From positions 124,001 through 188,000 of the forward strand of contig CAZWVI010000002.1 in the NCBI GenBank assembly GCA_964637165.1: 64,000 nucleotides of DNA, given 5' to 3'. Shown here piece by piece: positions 42,768 to 51,796 of the stretch. Numbering within the stretch: the first letter of the stretch is position 1; each line of letters opens with the position of its first letter. A program made the position numbers and the translations under genes. Source of the stretch: CAZWVI01 sp964637165 (GTDB lineage Bacteria > Planctomycetota > UBA1135). The notes below the pieces were generated by a model, which saw only the letters and a program-made list of their open reading frames with translations, made no database searches and was not told where the DNA came from.

Positions 42768-45700
42768 AGAAATTGATGTCGATGGAGCTCGTTTGGCCCG
42801 AGCGGACATCTACTTGGGTTTCTCGCTCAACCCCACCTTTTTGCGCGATGATTTTGTAAACCCCAGGAGCGTGTGAACCTAGGTCAACATTGCCTGCCGG
42901 AATAATCCCGCGTAAAGCAAGCGGGACATTGCCGCGTCCATCGCTGGCAACATGGTCGCCATTAGAGTTGATTAACACTACTTTGTCGGCATTAACTAGG
43001 TCGCCGTTTTCCAGGATTGAAACTCGAACTTTCCCGCCTTGTTCAAGATTAATTTTGCAAACAGTGGTTTCACCGGCAGAAACTGCGACTTTGGTGAGGG
43101 TGGCGGATGCGTAACCATCGGCTTTAACTTCAACATCCCAAAGCCCTGGTTCTAAACCTTCAAGTAGCGAGGAGGCCCCTTCGTCAGTAACTCGTCCCCA
43201 AGATTGCTTGCTTTTGGAATCATTATCTTCTTTGGTTTTTTCACTTGGCCAGGCCGAAGTGGAGAACCATGTTTGCTTAGTATCTCCGGAGAATGAAACT
43301 TGAATATCAATGATTCCTCCTAGTGGTAGCTTGATATCGCCGAGGTCAAAGTCGTCGCCCTCACGCAAGGTGAACGTTTTACTGGTCACTTCACTGAATG
43401 ATCCAACGCCATCAACTTTCCCGCCTTTGACCACAACTTGATAACGGCCAGCGGAAATGCGTTCGAACTCAAAGAAACCATCATCGTTTGATTGGCACCA
43501 GCCCGCGCGACTACCGTTGCGGCCGCCGCCGAACATCATCGACATCATGCCTTGGTTTTGATTCATGCCGCGTAATGTGAGGCTAAGGTCGGGGACAGGC
43601 ATTCCAGACCCTTCGGCAATCAAGCGTCCACGGACGTTTGAAACAGGTATTTCCAAAAGCAGGAAGTCTTCTGCGGCATCCATTACTTCAACTTCAAGCG
43701 CTCCATTCCAATCACCGGTATCGATTTGGGCACGGTATTCTCCCGGCTCAAGAGACTTGAAAACGAACTTGCCATCTTTGTTACTGCGAGCCGTTGACAT
43801 TCCAAAGTCGAGCATTCCAGAATTCGCTTTCAGCATCAGAATGTTGGCATTGGGGACTGGTATTCCTCTATCTAGAACTTCACCTTCTACACGACAACCA
43901 CCGGCAGATGAATCAATTATGTCAAGTTGGGTGACTTCATTTTCTCGAACGTTGGCAGTGGTTATCTTTGAACCGGATAGCATTGTCATTATGTCGCCGG
44001 TGAAAAGTGACTCATCATCAAGTGCGGCAGTAACCATAATGTAAGATCCAGCTTTCATGTTTGACATGGTGTAAACACCGTCACCATTAGCAGCAGTTTG
44101 TTGAAAATCCTTAGCTTGCATTGAAGCTGCGCCAACCATGCGGCCGGGTAATGGATTATTATTACGGTCATAAACTGTGCCAGTTAGAGTTCCACCAAAG
44201 GGCACTTCAACTTTGATTCCAGTCCGTTGTTCGTGCTGTTCTAAGGCTTCTACTTTTGATGACGCTGCAGCATATCCATCAGCTAAAACATTTACATGGT
44301 CGGCACCTGATTCAACGCCGTGAACCGTGAAGAATCCATCACTGTCCGTTTCGGCCATTGCCACACTGTCACCCATGCCTTGCAGCATTGCCATAAACCC
44401 CGATTCCTCACCTTTGCCAGCTGTTACAACTGCGCCGGCAATTGGGTTGCTAGTTCCAGCTTCAACAACCCGACCAGAAACACTCGCGCCCGGTTCGAGG
44501 CTAAGCACAACATCTTTTGTAATTTTGTTTTCAGCAACGATAACTGCCGGCGACTTTGAGCTGGTAAAGCCTTCGGCTTGAGTAGTTAAATACCACGCGC
44601 CGGGAGGAAGGCCGGTAATTTCGAAACTACCTTGGTCGTTGTCGACAAAGTACGAAGCTTGGGCTTTTTGCCGCCAAGAGTTAGTGCTTCTGATGAGTTG
44701 CTCGCCATCGTTAAGCCAGCTTACTTCAGGTTCAGGTTTGGAGTTCGCCTCAACGCCATCTGAAATGTATCCGAGGCTTTGAATCTGAGCAGTCATAGCT
44801 TGAGAATCTCTGGCCATTTCTCCGCGTATCAAACATATCGAAACAGCTTGGTCGTCAATGGAGTTAATAACCTTGCCGCGAATTCCGCCCGGTTTGGAAA
44901 TTTGCAGAACTGGTTGATGTTCATCCTTTAAATTATTGAGTGAAAAATCAAAATGCGCGTAGCCTTTAGCTTCAACTCGTAACTTAGCTTGCTTCCATGC
45001 AGGGATTTTAAATTCACCCTTGGCATTGGTTGTAGTGAAGGTTGTTTCTGGAATTAATTCGGGAAGTATTTCTTGAGCAGCCTCCATTAATATTCCCCCG
45101 GGACGATTCATGCGACTGCGCTCGCTACCACGGTCTTCGGTTGAAGTTGGGATAGCCATCAATTTGACCATGGCTCTGACAACGGGTTTGCCAACGCTGT
45201 CTACAATTCTTCCAGAAACAGTTTGGCTAGTGTTTATTACTAATGGACCGGCGAGAGAACCATTGCCATTAACTTGGGCACTGCCTGGCGCACTGCGCCC
45301 TTGTTGCCCCTGCGCCATCAGTAAGTAGCTGGCATTTGGCAATTGAGTAAACCGGTATTGACCTTTACTATTACTGGTGGCGGTCCACAGCATTGGATCC
45401 CGCACAAATGGAATTGTTAAGCGCAAATCAAGCGGTAAAGCAATGACGTCGGCGCCAGTAATTGCTTTATCTTCAGTGTCAAGAATTTCACCTTCTAAAG
45501 TGCCGAGTTGAAATAGCTTGACTTGAATATTGTTTTCAGTACTGGGAGCCAATGGACCAAACTCACGCATTCCTCCTTCGACTCCGCCTCGCCAAGCATT
45601 TACCGTAAGAGGTATTCCAGCCGGTACTGCCTCAATCTCAAATGTGCCGCTAGCATCGGAGTAGATTCGTTCCATGAAGAAACTACGGTTGCGAAATGCT

Positions 45701-46341
45701 GACAATAAATATTTCACGCCAGGGCCGATTAAGACTTCGGCGCCAGCAACGGCACTGCCATTTGCGTCTACAACTTTGCCGCTAACGCTGGCTGCGGCAA
45801 CCGTGCGCACGATTACTGGGCTGTCCGAGTTGTTCAAGTTCTCGCTTAAAACTCGCTGGCGGCGTGGTGTTAAACGTTGCTTGGTTCTTGCAGTTAAATA
45901 AATCGTACGGCCTTGAAGGCCACGTAAATTAAAACGACCTTCATGGTCTGCAAATACAGAAGCCATCGGCTCTAAATTGAAATCTAAGGGCTTTTCAAAA
46001 ATTTCAGTTATGTCGCTAGTGAAGTCAAATAGTGGAAATGGAACTGAGTAGGCTGCCACCCAACAACCGGATACCGCCTGATTGTTTTCATCAACTACAA
46101 TTCCGGACATCTTGTGTTTGCCAAGACCAACCTTTTCTTGTCGGTTGTTAAAGCTTGGCAATTCAACACTGTTAATTCTTGAGCCGGCATCGCTATTAGA
46201 TTCGGCTACATCTTGATTGTTATTTAGCGTAGAAAATTCCAGTTGATCAAGATTATGTTCTTGTTCATCGGTGGGCGAGAATAGCAGCCACGCCAAGGCG
46301 GCTGCTAGAGCGAGAAGTAGGGGAATGAGAACCTTGCGCAT
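42766..46341 (-). CDS. Large membrane-anchored protein of tandem carboxypeptidase-regulatory (Ig-like) domains
   Basis: The 1191-residue product has an N-terminal signal-anchor (VLIPLLLALAAALAWLLF) and a long Asn/Asp/Ser linker. The rest is a chain of roughly nine beta-sandwich repeats of the CarboxypepD_reg type. Each repeat has the pattern 'G-x-V-x-D-x-x-x-x-P-x-x-G-A-x-V ... T-D-x-x-G-x-F-x-I-x-x-L-x-x-G-x-Y', for example SGKVVDANGSAVAGAEVLIG, GTFEIEAVPAGIPLTVNAW and SVSGRVVEAGTSNPIAGAVV. No catalytic domain is seen. Such proteins are common in planctomycetes and other bacteria with complex envelopes. Roles in adhesion or carbohydrate contact are plausible but unproven. It is flanked by the two copies of the REP-like repeat. 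Confidence 0.85.
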   Translation of the reverse strand: MRKVLIPLLLALAAALAWLLFSPTDEQEHNLDQLEFSTLNNNQDVAESNSDAGSRINSVELPSFNNRQEKVGLGKHKMSGIVVDENNQAVSGCWVAAYSVPFPLFDFTSDITEIFEKPLDFNLEPMASVFADHEGRFNLRGLQGRTIYLTARTKQRLTPRRQRVLSENLNNSDSPVIVRTVAAASVSGKVVDANGSAVAGAEVLIGPGVKYLLSAFRNRSFFMERIYSDASGTFEIEAVPAGIPLTVNAWRGGVEGGMREFGPLAPSTENNIQVKLFQLGTLEGEILDTEDKAITGADVIALPLDLRLTIPFVRDPMLWTATSNSKGQYRFTQLPNASYLLMAQGQQGRSAPGSAQVNGNGSLAGPLVINTSQTVSGRIVDSVGKPVVRAMVKLMAIPTSTEDRGSERSRMNRPGGILMEAAQEILPELIPETTFTTTNAKGEFKIPAWKQAKLRVEAKGYAHFDFSLNNLKDEHQPVLQISKPGGIRGKVINSIDDQAVSICLIRGEMARDSQAMTAQIQSLGYISDGVEANSKPEPEVSWLNDGEQLIRSTNSWRQKAQASYFVDNDQGSFEITGLPPGAWYLTTQAEGFTSSKSPAVIVAENKITKDVVLSLEPGASVSGRVVEAGTSNPIAGAVVTAGKGEESGFMAMLQGMGDSVAMAETDSDGFFTVHGVESGADHVNVLADGYAAASSKVEALEQHEQRTGIKVEVPFGGTLTGTVYDRNNNPLPGRMVGAASMQAKDFQQTAANGDGVYTMSNMKAGSYIMVTAALDDESLFTGDIMTMLSGSKITTANVRENEVTQLDIIDSSAGGCRVEGEVLDRGIPVPNANILMLKANSGMLDFGMSTARSNKDGKFVFKSLEPGEYRAQIDTGDWNGALEVEVMDAAEDFLLLEIPVSNVRGRLIAEGSGMPVPDLSLTLRGMNQNQGMMSMMFGGGRNGSRAGWCQSNDDGFFEFERISAGRYQVVVKGGKVDGVGSFSEVTSKTFTLREGDDFDLGDIKLPLGGIIDIQVSFSGDTKQTWFSTSAWPSEKTKEDNDSKSKQSWGRVTDEGASSLLEGLEPGLWDVEVKADGYASATLTKVAVSAGETTVCKINLEQGGKVRVSILENGDLVNADKVVLINSNGDHVASDGRGNVPLALRGIIPAGNVDLGSHAPGVYKIIAQKGGVERETQVDVRSGQTSSIDINF

Positions 46342-46401
46342 GACTTAATAGGCTACGCTCAACTAGGTATTTTGAAGGTTAAAAAGAGCTAGATTATCTA
46401 A

Positions 46402-46435
46402 TGACCCAGTATTTGGGGTCAGAGTTTGCAGCTTA
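46402..46435. repeat. Partly palindromic REP-like repeat, copy 2
   Basis: TGACCCAGTATTTGGGGTCA followed by GAGTTTGCAGCTTA: the same element as 42736-42767 with four substitutions in 32 positions. It lies between the start of the 1191-residue gene and the end of mrp, and its last bases contain the mrp stop codon (TTA on this strand). Confidence 0.75.
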
Positions 46436-47485
46436 CTGTAAAACCTTTAGTTCAAGTGACTTGCGGTTTTCGACTGCTTTTAGCATATTGGCACAGATAT
46501 CGTTAAAGGCCTTGCCAATGTCACTATCTGGCTCGGAGACCGCAGCTGGAATACCGGCATCGCCACCGGCGCGCACACTCGGCTCAAGCGGCACACTGCC
46601 TAAGAATGGAACTTTGTAAGCCTCGGCGGTTTTTAGACCGCCGCCGTGGCCGAAAATATCGCCGCACATGTTCTCGGCAACTCCAAGCACTGGGCACTTA
46701 ACTTGCTCACACATTCCAATCGCACGTCGCACATCAGTTAAGGAAACTTCTTGTGGCATGGTTACAACCACCGCACCAGTTAGCGGCACTAAGTTTGCTA
46801 ATGAAATTTGCGCGTCGCCAGTTCCTGGTGGCATATCTACGAGTAAGAAATCAAGCGGCCCCCAATCAACATCTTTTAGAAATTGTTCAATAGCCTTGTG
46901 CAGCATTGGTCCACGCCACATGACTGGGGTGCCATCTTCAAGTAGATAACCAATAGAAATTGTTTTCACGCCGTGAGCTTCCTTGGGAATAATTTGCTGG
47001 CCCTCTTTTAATTGCGGCCGCCCTGATAATCCCATCATTACTGGAATGTTGGGACCATAAATATCTGCATCAAGTAGTCCAACTTTAAAACCTTGGGCAG
47101 CAAGTGAGGTCGCTAAGTTCACCGCGCAAGTTGATTTGCCAACGCCGCCCTTACCTGAAGTAACCGCGATGACATGTTCAATTCCTTTGCCTTCAATCGC
47201 CGAAACTTGGGCGGCTGGCGGGGCAGCTTCCGGGGCCATAGCGCGCAATTCAACGTTGACATTTTCAACGCCATCAATCGCGGCAATCGCGGCATGGGCT
47301 TCGCGGCGGATTTCGTCGCCACTTGGCCGCGGTGGGGTGTTGAGTTGCACCACAACTTTGACCGCGCCACCACAAGTCGTGATGTCTTGGACAAAGCCCA
47401 GCTCGACAATATTCTTGCCGCCGTTGTCGGGGTCTTGCACCTTACTAAGGGCGCTTTGGATGGTGGAATCAGTTATTTCAGACAT
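46433..47485 (-). CDS. mrp: Mrp/ApbC-type iron-sulfur carrier ATPase lacking the CxxC motif
   Basis: A P-loop ATPase that in its family carries and delivers 4Fe-4S clusters. The 350-residue protein has the N-terminal MIP18/DUF59-like domain (ALSKVQDPDNGGKNIVELGF). The deviant Walker A is AVTSGKGGVGKSTCAVNLAT, and DADIYGPNIPVMMG and DFLLVDMPPGTGDAQISLAN are family motifs. Where Mrp proteins usually read ENMSxFxCPxCG, this one reads AENMCGDIFGHGGG. The ~10-residue loop with the cluster-binding CxxC is missing and one Cys remains. Cluster binding may be lost or use another ligand. It is divergent from queC. Confidence 0.9.
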   Translation of the reverse strand: MSEITDSTIQSALSKVQDPDNGGKNIVELGFVQDITTCGGAVKVVVQLNTPPRPSGDEIRREAHAAIAAIDGVENVNVELRAMAPEAAPPAAQVSAIEGKGIEHVIAVTSGKGGVGKSTCAVNLATSLAAQGFKVGLLDADIYGPNIPVMMGLSGRPQLKEGQQIIPKEAHGVKTISIGYLLEDGTPVMWRGPMLHKAIEQFLKDVDWGPLDFLLVDMPPGTGDAQISLANLVPLTGAVVVTMPQEVSLTDVRRAIGMCEQVKCPVLGVAENMCGDIFGHGGGLKTAEAYKVPFLGSVPLEPSVRAGGDAGIPAAVSEPDSDIGKAFNDICANMLKAVENRKSLELKVLQ

Positions 47486-47527
47486 GTTGTTAGTCTTTGG
47501 TAGCGTAAATCGCCAAGGTGGACGAGG

Positions 47528-48700
47528 GTGAAGCTAGGATTAAGCCACGATGGCCGAGACTCAACCCTTGATTGCGGCCTAAACGGCGTGCAAGAGCATA
47601 AGAATACAAAAAATACCGCGGTTGTGTTGCTTTCGGGCGGACTCGATTCTGCCACAGTTAGCGCCAAGCTGATTGCCGATGGCTACGAGGTCATCGCTCT
47701 GAGTATCGATTATGGCCAACGGCACGTAGTGGAATTGGCCGCCGCCCAAAAACTCGCCCGACTACTCGGGGTGAAGGAGCATGTGGTTATGCCGATGGAC
47801 ATGAATGTCATCGGGGCCTCGGCTCTTACTGACGACAGAATCGAGGTCCCCAAGGATGATGACGCTAATGCCGCAGTTGCCGCCGATATACCGATCACTT
47901 ATGTGCCAGCGCGCAACACAATTTTCTTGTCGTTGGCCCTTGCTTTGGCGGAATCCCGTGGTGCCCATCACATTGGAATCGGGGTCAATGCTCTCGACTA
48001 TTCTGGTTATCCAGATTGCCGGCCAGAATTCATCGCGGCTTTCGAAAAGCTCGTCAATTTAGCGACTCGTGAAGGTGTTGAAGGTCGTTCCATAAAATTG
48101 CTAACCCCATTGCAGGATTTGAGCAAAGTTGAAATTTTGCAGTTGGCGCGTAAGTTGGCGGTTCCGGTCGATGAATGCATTTCTTGTTATGACCCACGGC
48201 CGAAAGCTTGTGGTGAATGCGATTCATGCCGCTTGCGAATTCAAGCGGAGGCAAAATTATCGCAATGGAATTTTCGCGCACCACAGTCGGTCGCAGAAAT
48301 AGTTGATTTGCGCCACCGCAACTTGCGCCAAAATCAAGCTCGTGAAACCGCTTTCTATCCTGAGGTAGATGAACTTGCTAGCACTCGCCATTTGATGGCA
48401 GAAGTTGACGGCCAACTGGCTGGGTGTGCAACTTTGCAAGTGGACCCGTCGAGTAACGAATCGTGTCGTTTGCGAATTCGTGGAATGGCCGTGGACGAGC
48501 AGTATCGCGGCATTGGGTTAGGCTCGGCGATGGTGCGTTGGTGCCAAAGTTTGGCTGCCGAAAGTGGCGATGGGATTTGGTGTAACGCGCGGATTTTGGC
48601 GGTTCCAATGTATGCGCGTTGCGGATTTAAAGTTGCTTCGGATATTTTTGAAATTGAAAACATAGGACCTCACTACAACATGGAGTGGCAAAATGACTAA
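47528..48700 (+). CDS. queC: 7-cyano-7-deazaguanine synthase fused to a GNAT acetyltransferase domain
   Basis: QueC converts 7-carboxy-7-deazaguanine to preQ0 for queuosine in tRNA. Residues ~30-255 are a full QueC: PP-loop VVLLSGGLDSATVSAKLIAD, SIDYGQRHVVELAAAQ, YVPARNTIFLSLALALAE, GVNALDYSGYPDCRPEF, and the zinc knuckle CISCYDPRPKACGECDSC. In the same frame, with no stop, a C-terminal GNAT domain follows (about 256-390). It has HLMAEVDGQLAGCATL, the acetyl-CoA loop MAVDEQYRGIGLGSAMVRW and ILAVPMYARCGFKV. GTG 47528 has an AAGGTGG at good spacing; GTG 47588 would give a more usual QueC N-terminus. It overlaps mazG by 8 bases. Confidence 0.9.
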   Translation: MKLGLSHDGRDSTLDCGLNGVQEHKNTKNTAVVLLSGGLDSATVSAKLIADGYEVIALSIDYGQRHVVELAAAQKLARLLGVKEHVVMPMDMNVIGASALTDDRIEVPKDDDANAAVAADIPITYVPARNTIFLSLALALAESRGAHHIGIGVNALDYSGYPDCRPEFIAAFEKLVNLATREGVEGRSIKLLTPLQDLSKVEILQLARKLAVPVDECISCYDPRPKACGECDSCRLRIQAEAKLSQWNFRAPQSVAEIVDLRHRNLRQNQARETAFYPEVDELASTRHLMAEVDGQLAGCATLQVDPSSNESCRLRIRGMAVDEQYRGIGLGSAMVRWCQSLAAESGDGIWCNARILAVPMYARCGFKVASDIFEIENIGPHYNMEWQND

Positions 48701-49511
48701 TGAAAAACCTGTACCGCCGGAGTGGACTTCGGCACTTGAACGACTCATGCAAGTGATTGACACCTTGCGTTCACCAGACGGCTGCCCATGGGACGGCAAG
48801 CAAACAGTAGAAAGTCTTGCCCCGCATTTGGTTGAAGAGTGTCATGAAATGTTGGACGCGGTCGCGCGCAATGACATGGAAAATCTTTGCGAAGAACTTG
48901 GCGATTTGTTGATGGGTGTTTTGATGGTTGCCCGCGTTGCTTCTGAAGACCGTGGCTTCAACCCGGCCGATGTTGCGAATGGAATTGTCAAAAAATTAAT
49001 TCGTCGCCACCCGCATGTCTATGGCGAAACAGAAGTCAGTGGCACTGGTGAAGTGTTGCGGAATTGGGAGGCGATTAAAAAGGAAGAAAAGCGTGAGAAG
49101 GGTGAAGATGAATCAGCCCTTACCGGAGTGCCGGCCAGTCTGCCAGCTTTGTTGCGCGCCTATCGAGTGGGGCAAAAAGCCTCCGGCGCCGGCTTTGACT
49201 GGCCCGATCTATTGGGTCCCGAAGAAAAGGTCGAGGAAGAATGGGAGGAATTTCGCGAGGCGGTTGAGGCCGGCGACAAACAAGGAGCTGAGCACGAATT
49301 GGGCGATTTGCTATTTGCCGTCGTGAACCTCGCGCGCAAGATGAAAATCGAACCTGAATTGGCCCTGCGTGGAACAATCGAACGCTTTTCATCACGCTTT
49401 CGTTATATCGAACGGGAAAGTCCCAAGCCATTAGCCGATTCAACGCTTGAAGAAATGGATTGCCTCTGGGACCAGGCCAAGGAGCTGGAAGCAAAAGGCG
49501 AACTAAGTTGA
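48693..49511 (+). CDS. mazG: Nucleoside triphosphate pyrophosphohydrolase
   Basis: MazG hydrolyses NTPs/dNTPs to the monophosphate and pyrophosphate, a house-cleaning activity. The 272-residue protein has two tandem MazG domains. The first has MQVIDTLRSPDGCPWDGKQT, HLVEECHEMLDAV and EELGDLLMGVLMVARVA with its metal-binding E-E-x-x-E and E-x-x-D. The second has VEEEWEEFREAVEAGDKQGA and HELGDLLFAVVNLARK. ATG follows GGAG in the end of queC, with an 8-base overlap, so the two are co-translated. Confidence 0.95.
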   Translation: MTNEKPVPPEWTSALERLMQVIDTLRSPDGCPWDGKQTVESLAPHLVEECHEMLDAVARNDMENLCEELGDLLMGVLMVARVASEDRGFNPADVANGIVKKLIRRHPHVYGETEVSGTGEVLRNWEAIKKEEKREKGEDESALTGVPASLPALLRAYRVGQKASGAGFDWPDLLGPEEKVEEEWEEFREAVEAGDKQGAEHELGDLLFAVVNLARKMKIEPELALRGTIERFSSRFRYIERESPKPLADSTLEEMDCLWDQAKELEAKGELS

Positions 49512-49573
49512 GCATTAATCCTTTGCTCGCTTGACCATAACGCTCAGCCCCTCTATACTTTTCCGCCCTGAGC

Positions 49574-49650
49574 GGGGATGTGGCGCAATTGGTTAGCGTA
49601 CCAGACTGTCGATCTGGAAGTTGCGGGTTCGAGTCCCGTCATCCTCGCCA
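49574..49650 (+). tRNA. tRNA-Asp (anticodon GTC)
   Basis: The sequence folds as a full cloverleaf: acceptor GGGGATG/CATCCTC, D-stem GCGC/GCGT, anticodon stem CCAGA/TCTGG around CTGTCGA (GTC), T-stem GCGGG/CCCGT with TTCGAGT, discriminator G. CCA is encoded. The discriminator G and GTC fit aspartate. A terminator follows at once. Confidence 0.96.
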
Positions 49651-49662
49651 TTTAAACAGGAA

Positions 49663-49696
49663 GAGAGCCGTCCATTCGTGGACGGCTCTCTTTTTT
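49663..49696 (+). terminator. Intrinsic terminator after tRNA-Asp
   Basis: Perfect 12-bp stem GAGAGCCGTCCA (49663-49674) / TGGACGGCTCTC (49679-49690) with a TTCG tetraloop and six T residues (49691-49696). It ends 18 bases before the stop codon of the convergent lipoprotein gene. Confidence 0.95.
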
Positions 49697-49713
49697 ATTG
49701 GGTCCAGGGCTGC

Positions 49714-50472
49714 CTAGGGCTTTTTCAAGCGGACTTCAATTGGGTCAGGATTGCCGTCCCACTCAATCGTCTTTTCGACCTTGCCCTTGTAGTTCGAATT
49801 ACTCGCGGTGACGATGTAAGTGCCCACCGCTCGGGTGAATTTGACTTCCCCGGAATCGTCGGCGCGCTGGGTTTTGCCCACGTTGCCACTGCCAATTACT
49901 CGCATCGGCTTACTGCCGGGTTTAGGTTTCATGGTTACTAGCGCGTTATCGCACAAGTAGCCAAGGTGATCTAGGATCAGCATGGTGCAAATTGGAGTAA
50001 TTTCAATTTTGACGGTGCGCTCATCAGTCGCCCCCGGGGTTGCACTTTTTAAGTCCACCAACTTTGGTTCAAAACCGTTGCCGGTAATTAGTAAATACTT
50101 CGGCTGACTGTCGGCAGTGGCCATGAAATGCACACGCCCATGCTTGGGGCTTTTGTAAGTAGCAATCACATCGCGGCGGCGCGGCTCACGCATGTATTCA
50201 GGTGCCGGGCGATTGGCCAGCAACATCGTGCGCGCTCCGGCAATCGCTAAATCTTTTTGATTGCGTAAGTGCACAACATACAAGCTTGACTGTCCGTCAG
50301 GCCCAGCAATTTTAGACATTTTGGTCGGTGCTTTAGTCGCTTGCGGTGCTTCGTCCGGCCGCAGAGTCTCAGCGATGGTGGCGTTTGGGTCAACCGGCGG
50401 TGCCGGGTTTCCACAAGCTGCGAAAATTAAAGCCGCAAGTGTGGCAATGATTATTGGTGAGCGATGTTTCAT
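49714..50472 (-). CDS. Putative lipoprotein of unknown function
   Basis: The 252-residue product has a lipoprotein signal: basic start, hydrophobic core and lipobox IFAAC with the lipid-bearing Cys at residue 20. A Pro/Ala/Thr-rich linker follows. Two beta-rich parts come next, the last resembling a carboxypeptidase-regulatory fold (DDSGEVKFTRAVGTYIVTAS then YKGKVEKTIEWDG). No enzyme motif is seen. Its ATG overlaps the thiI stop by four bases (ATGA), so it is translated from the thiI message, although no functional link is evident. Confidence 0.72.
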   Translation of the reverse strand: MKHRSPIIIATLAALIFAACGNPAPPVDPNATIAETLRPDEAPQATKAPTKMSKIAGPDGQSSLYVVHLRNQKDLAIAGARTMLLANRPAPEYMREPRRRDVIATYKSPKHGRVHFMATADSQPKYLLITGNGFEPKLVDLKSATPGATDERTVKIEITPICTMLILDHLGYLCDNALVTMKPKPGSKPMRVIGSGNVGKTQRADDSGEVKFTRAVGTYIVTASNSNYKGKVEKTIEWDGNPDPIEVRLKKP

Positions 50473-51680
50473 TTTAATTCAGGTATGTGAAGGCGTTCAG
50501 TTGCACGAACCGCGTCCATGCTCATGTCTTCAAGCTTCAATTCTGCTTCGGCGGCGAGAGCTTCCTCGATGCGTCCGTAGATGACCGGATGCTCCGGCTG
50601 GAATACGGTACAACAATCGGGTGCAGGTAGGTTAGATGTTTCGAAAGTGCCAATCTTGATTGCAAGATCAATCGCTTCCTGTTTATCGTAGGTAACCAGT
50701 GGCCGCAGTACGGGCAGCCCTGAAGCCTCTTCGATTACGCGAATGTTTTCCAGAGTCTGGCTAGCCACTTGGCCAACACTTTCACCGGTGATTAGTGCTT
50801 TTGATTTACCGCGAAAAGCTAGTTTAGTGGCAATTCGCTGCATTGCGCGGCGATAGAGCACGGTGCGGTAGCTGGCTGGGCAGTTGTCGCGAATCGCTTC
50901 TTGAATTTCTGTGAAGGGCACGATGTGCAAGGTCGATTGCGGTTGCCACTTGGCTAAATTTTCAACTTGTTGAATTACTTTGTCGCGAGTGCGTGGGCCA
51001 ACGTGCGGGTACGAATAAAAACTAACAAAATCAACGCGCATGCCGCGTTTCATTGACAACCATGCGGCTACTGGCGAATCAATTCCGCCAGAAAGCAAAC
51101 ACATTACACGGCCCATTACGCCTACTGGTAAGCCGCCCTGGCCCGGTTTGCGGCCAGAAAAAACCCAGGTGCCTTCGTCGCGAATATCAACCTCAAGTTC
51201 TAGTACCGGCGCATTTAAGTTGACGCGCAACTTGTCAAACTGCGGAACCACCAAGTTGCCGATCTCGCGTTCGCATTCAATCGAAGTGTGCGGAAAAGCT
51301 TTGCAAGCGCGATTCACACTCACCCTAAATGGTACTTCTTTTAAGCCAACACATTGAGTCTCAAGAGCTTCACTAATTAGTTCTTTGCCGCGTTCGGCAA
51401 TCGCTGCGAAATCGGGCTCAACTTCCCAAGCCGTACTGATGTTTGACAAACCAAACACCCGCGCGGCGGCGGCTTCGATACGACTTGGGCTAGCATCGGC
51501 GTGCACCAACATGCGACCGCGGATGCGGCGTACTTGAACATTGTCAAAATCTTTAAGCGCAACACGTAAATTTCGCTCTAAGCGTTTCTCGAACATTGCA
51601 CGATTACCACCCTTTAGGGCGATTTCGTGGTAGCGAACTATTAAAGCGCTAGATTTTTTTGTGGTTGTTCTATCACACAT
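50469..51680 (-). CDS. thiI: tRNA 4-thiouridine synthase
   Basis: ThiI adds sulfur to U8 of tRNA and in many bacteria to the thiamine-pathway carrier ThiS. The 403-residue protein has the N-terminal ferredoxin-like/THUMP region (VRYHEIALKGGNRAMFEKRL). The PP-loop domain follows: VMCLLSGGIDSPVAAWLSMK, YSYPHVGPRTRDKVIQQVEN, YRRAMQRIATKLAF and ITGESVGQVASQTLENI. The rhodanese domain of the E. coli enzyme is absent, as in the shorter forms of many bacteria. It is divergent from tRNA-Val. Confidence 0.95.
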   Translation of the reverse strand: MCDRTTTKKSSALIVRYHEIALKGGNRAMFEKRLERNLRVALKDFDNVQVRRIRGRMLVHADASPSRIEAAAARVFGLSNISTAWEVEPDFAAIAERGKELISEALETQCVGLKEVPFRVSVNRACKAFPHTSIECEREIGNLVVPQFDKLRVNLNAPVLELEVDIRDEGTWVFSGRKPGQGGLPVGVMGRVMCLLSGGIDSPVAAWLSMKRGMRVDFVSFYSYPHVGPRTRDKVIQQVENLAKWQPQSTLHIVPFTEIQEAIRDNCPASYRTVLYRRAMQRIATKLAFRGKSKALITGESVGQVASQTLENIRVIEEASGLPVLRPLVTYDKQEAIDLAIKIGTFETSNLPAPDCCTVFQPEHPVIYGRIEEALAAEAELKLEDMSMDAVRATERLHIPELK

Positions 51681-51711
51681 GGGTCCGCTATTTTAGAATA
51701 GTCGCTTCCTT

Positions 51712-51788
51712 GGGCGATTAGCTCAGTTGGCTAGAGCACCTCCCTTACAAGGAGGGGGTCGGGGGTTCGAGCCCCTCATCGCCTACCA
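51712..51788 (+). tRNA. tRNA-Val (anticodon TAC)
   Basis: Cloverleaf: acceptor GGGCGAT/ATCGCCT, D-arm GCTC...GAGC, anticodon stem CTCCC/GGGAG region around TTACA (TAC), T-arm GGGGG-TTCGAGC-CCCTC, discriminator A, encoded CCA. The TAC anticodon reads valine codons. Confidence 0.95.
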
Positions 51789-51796
51789 AGGACTAG

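Noticed and set aside
42736..46435. Composite transposon around the 1191-residue gene
   Set aside because: No transposase lies between the repeats, the repeats are in direct orientation and only ~32 bases, and no target-site duplication is evident.
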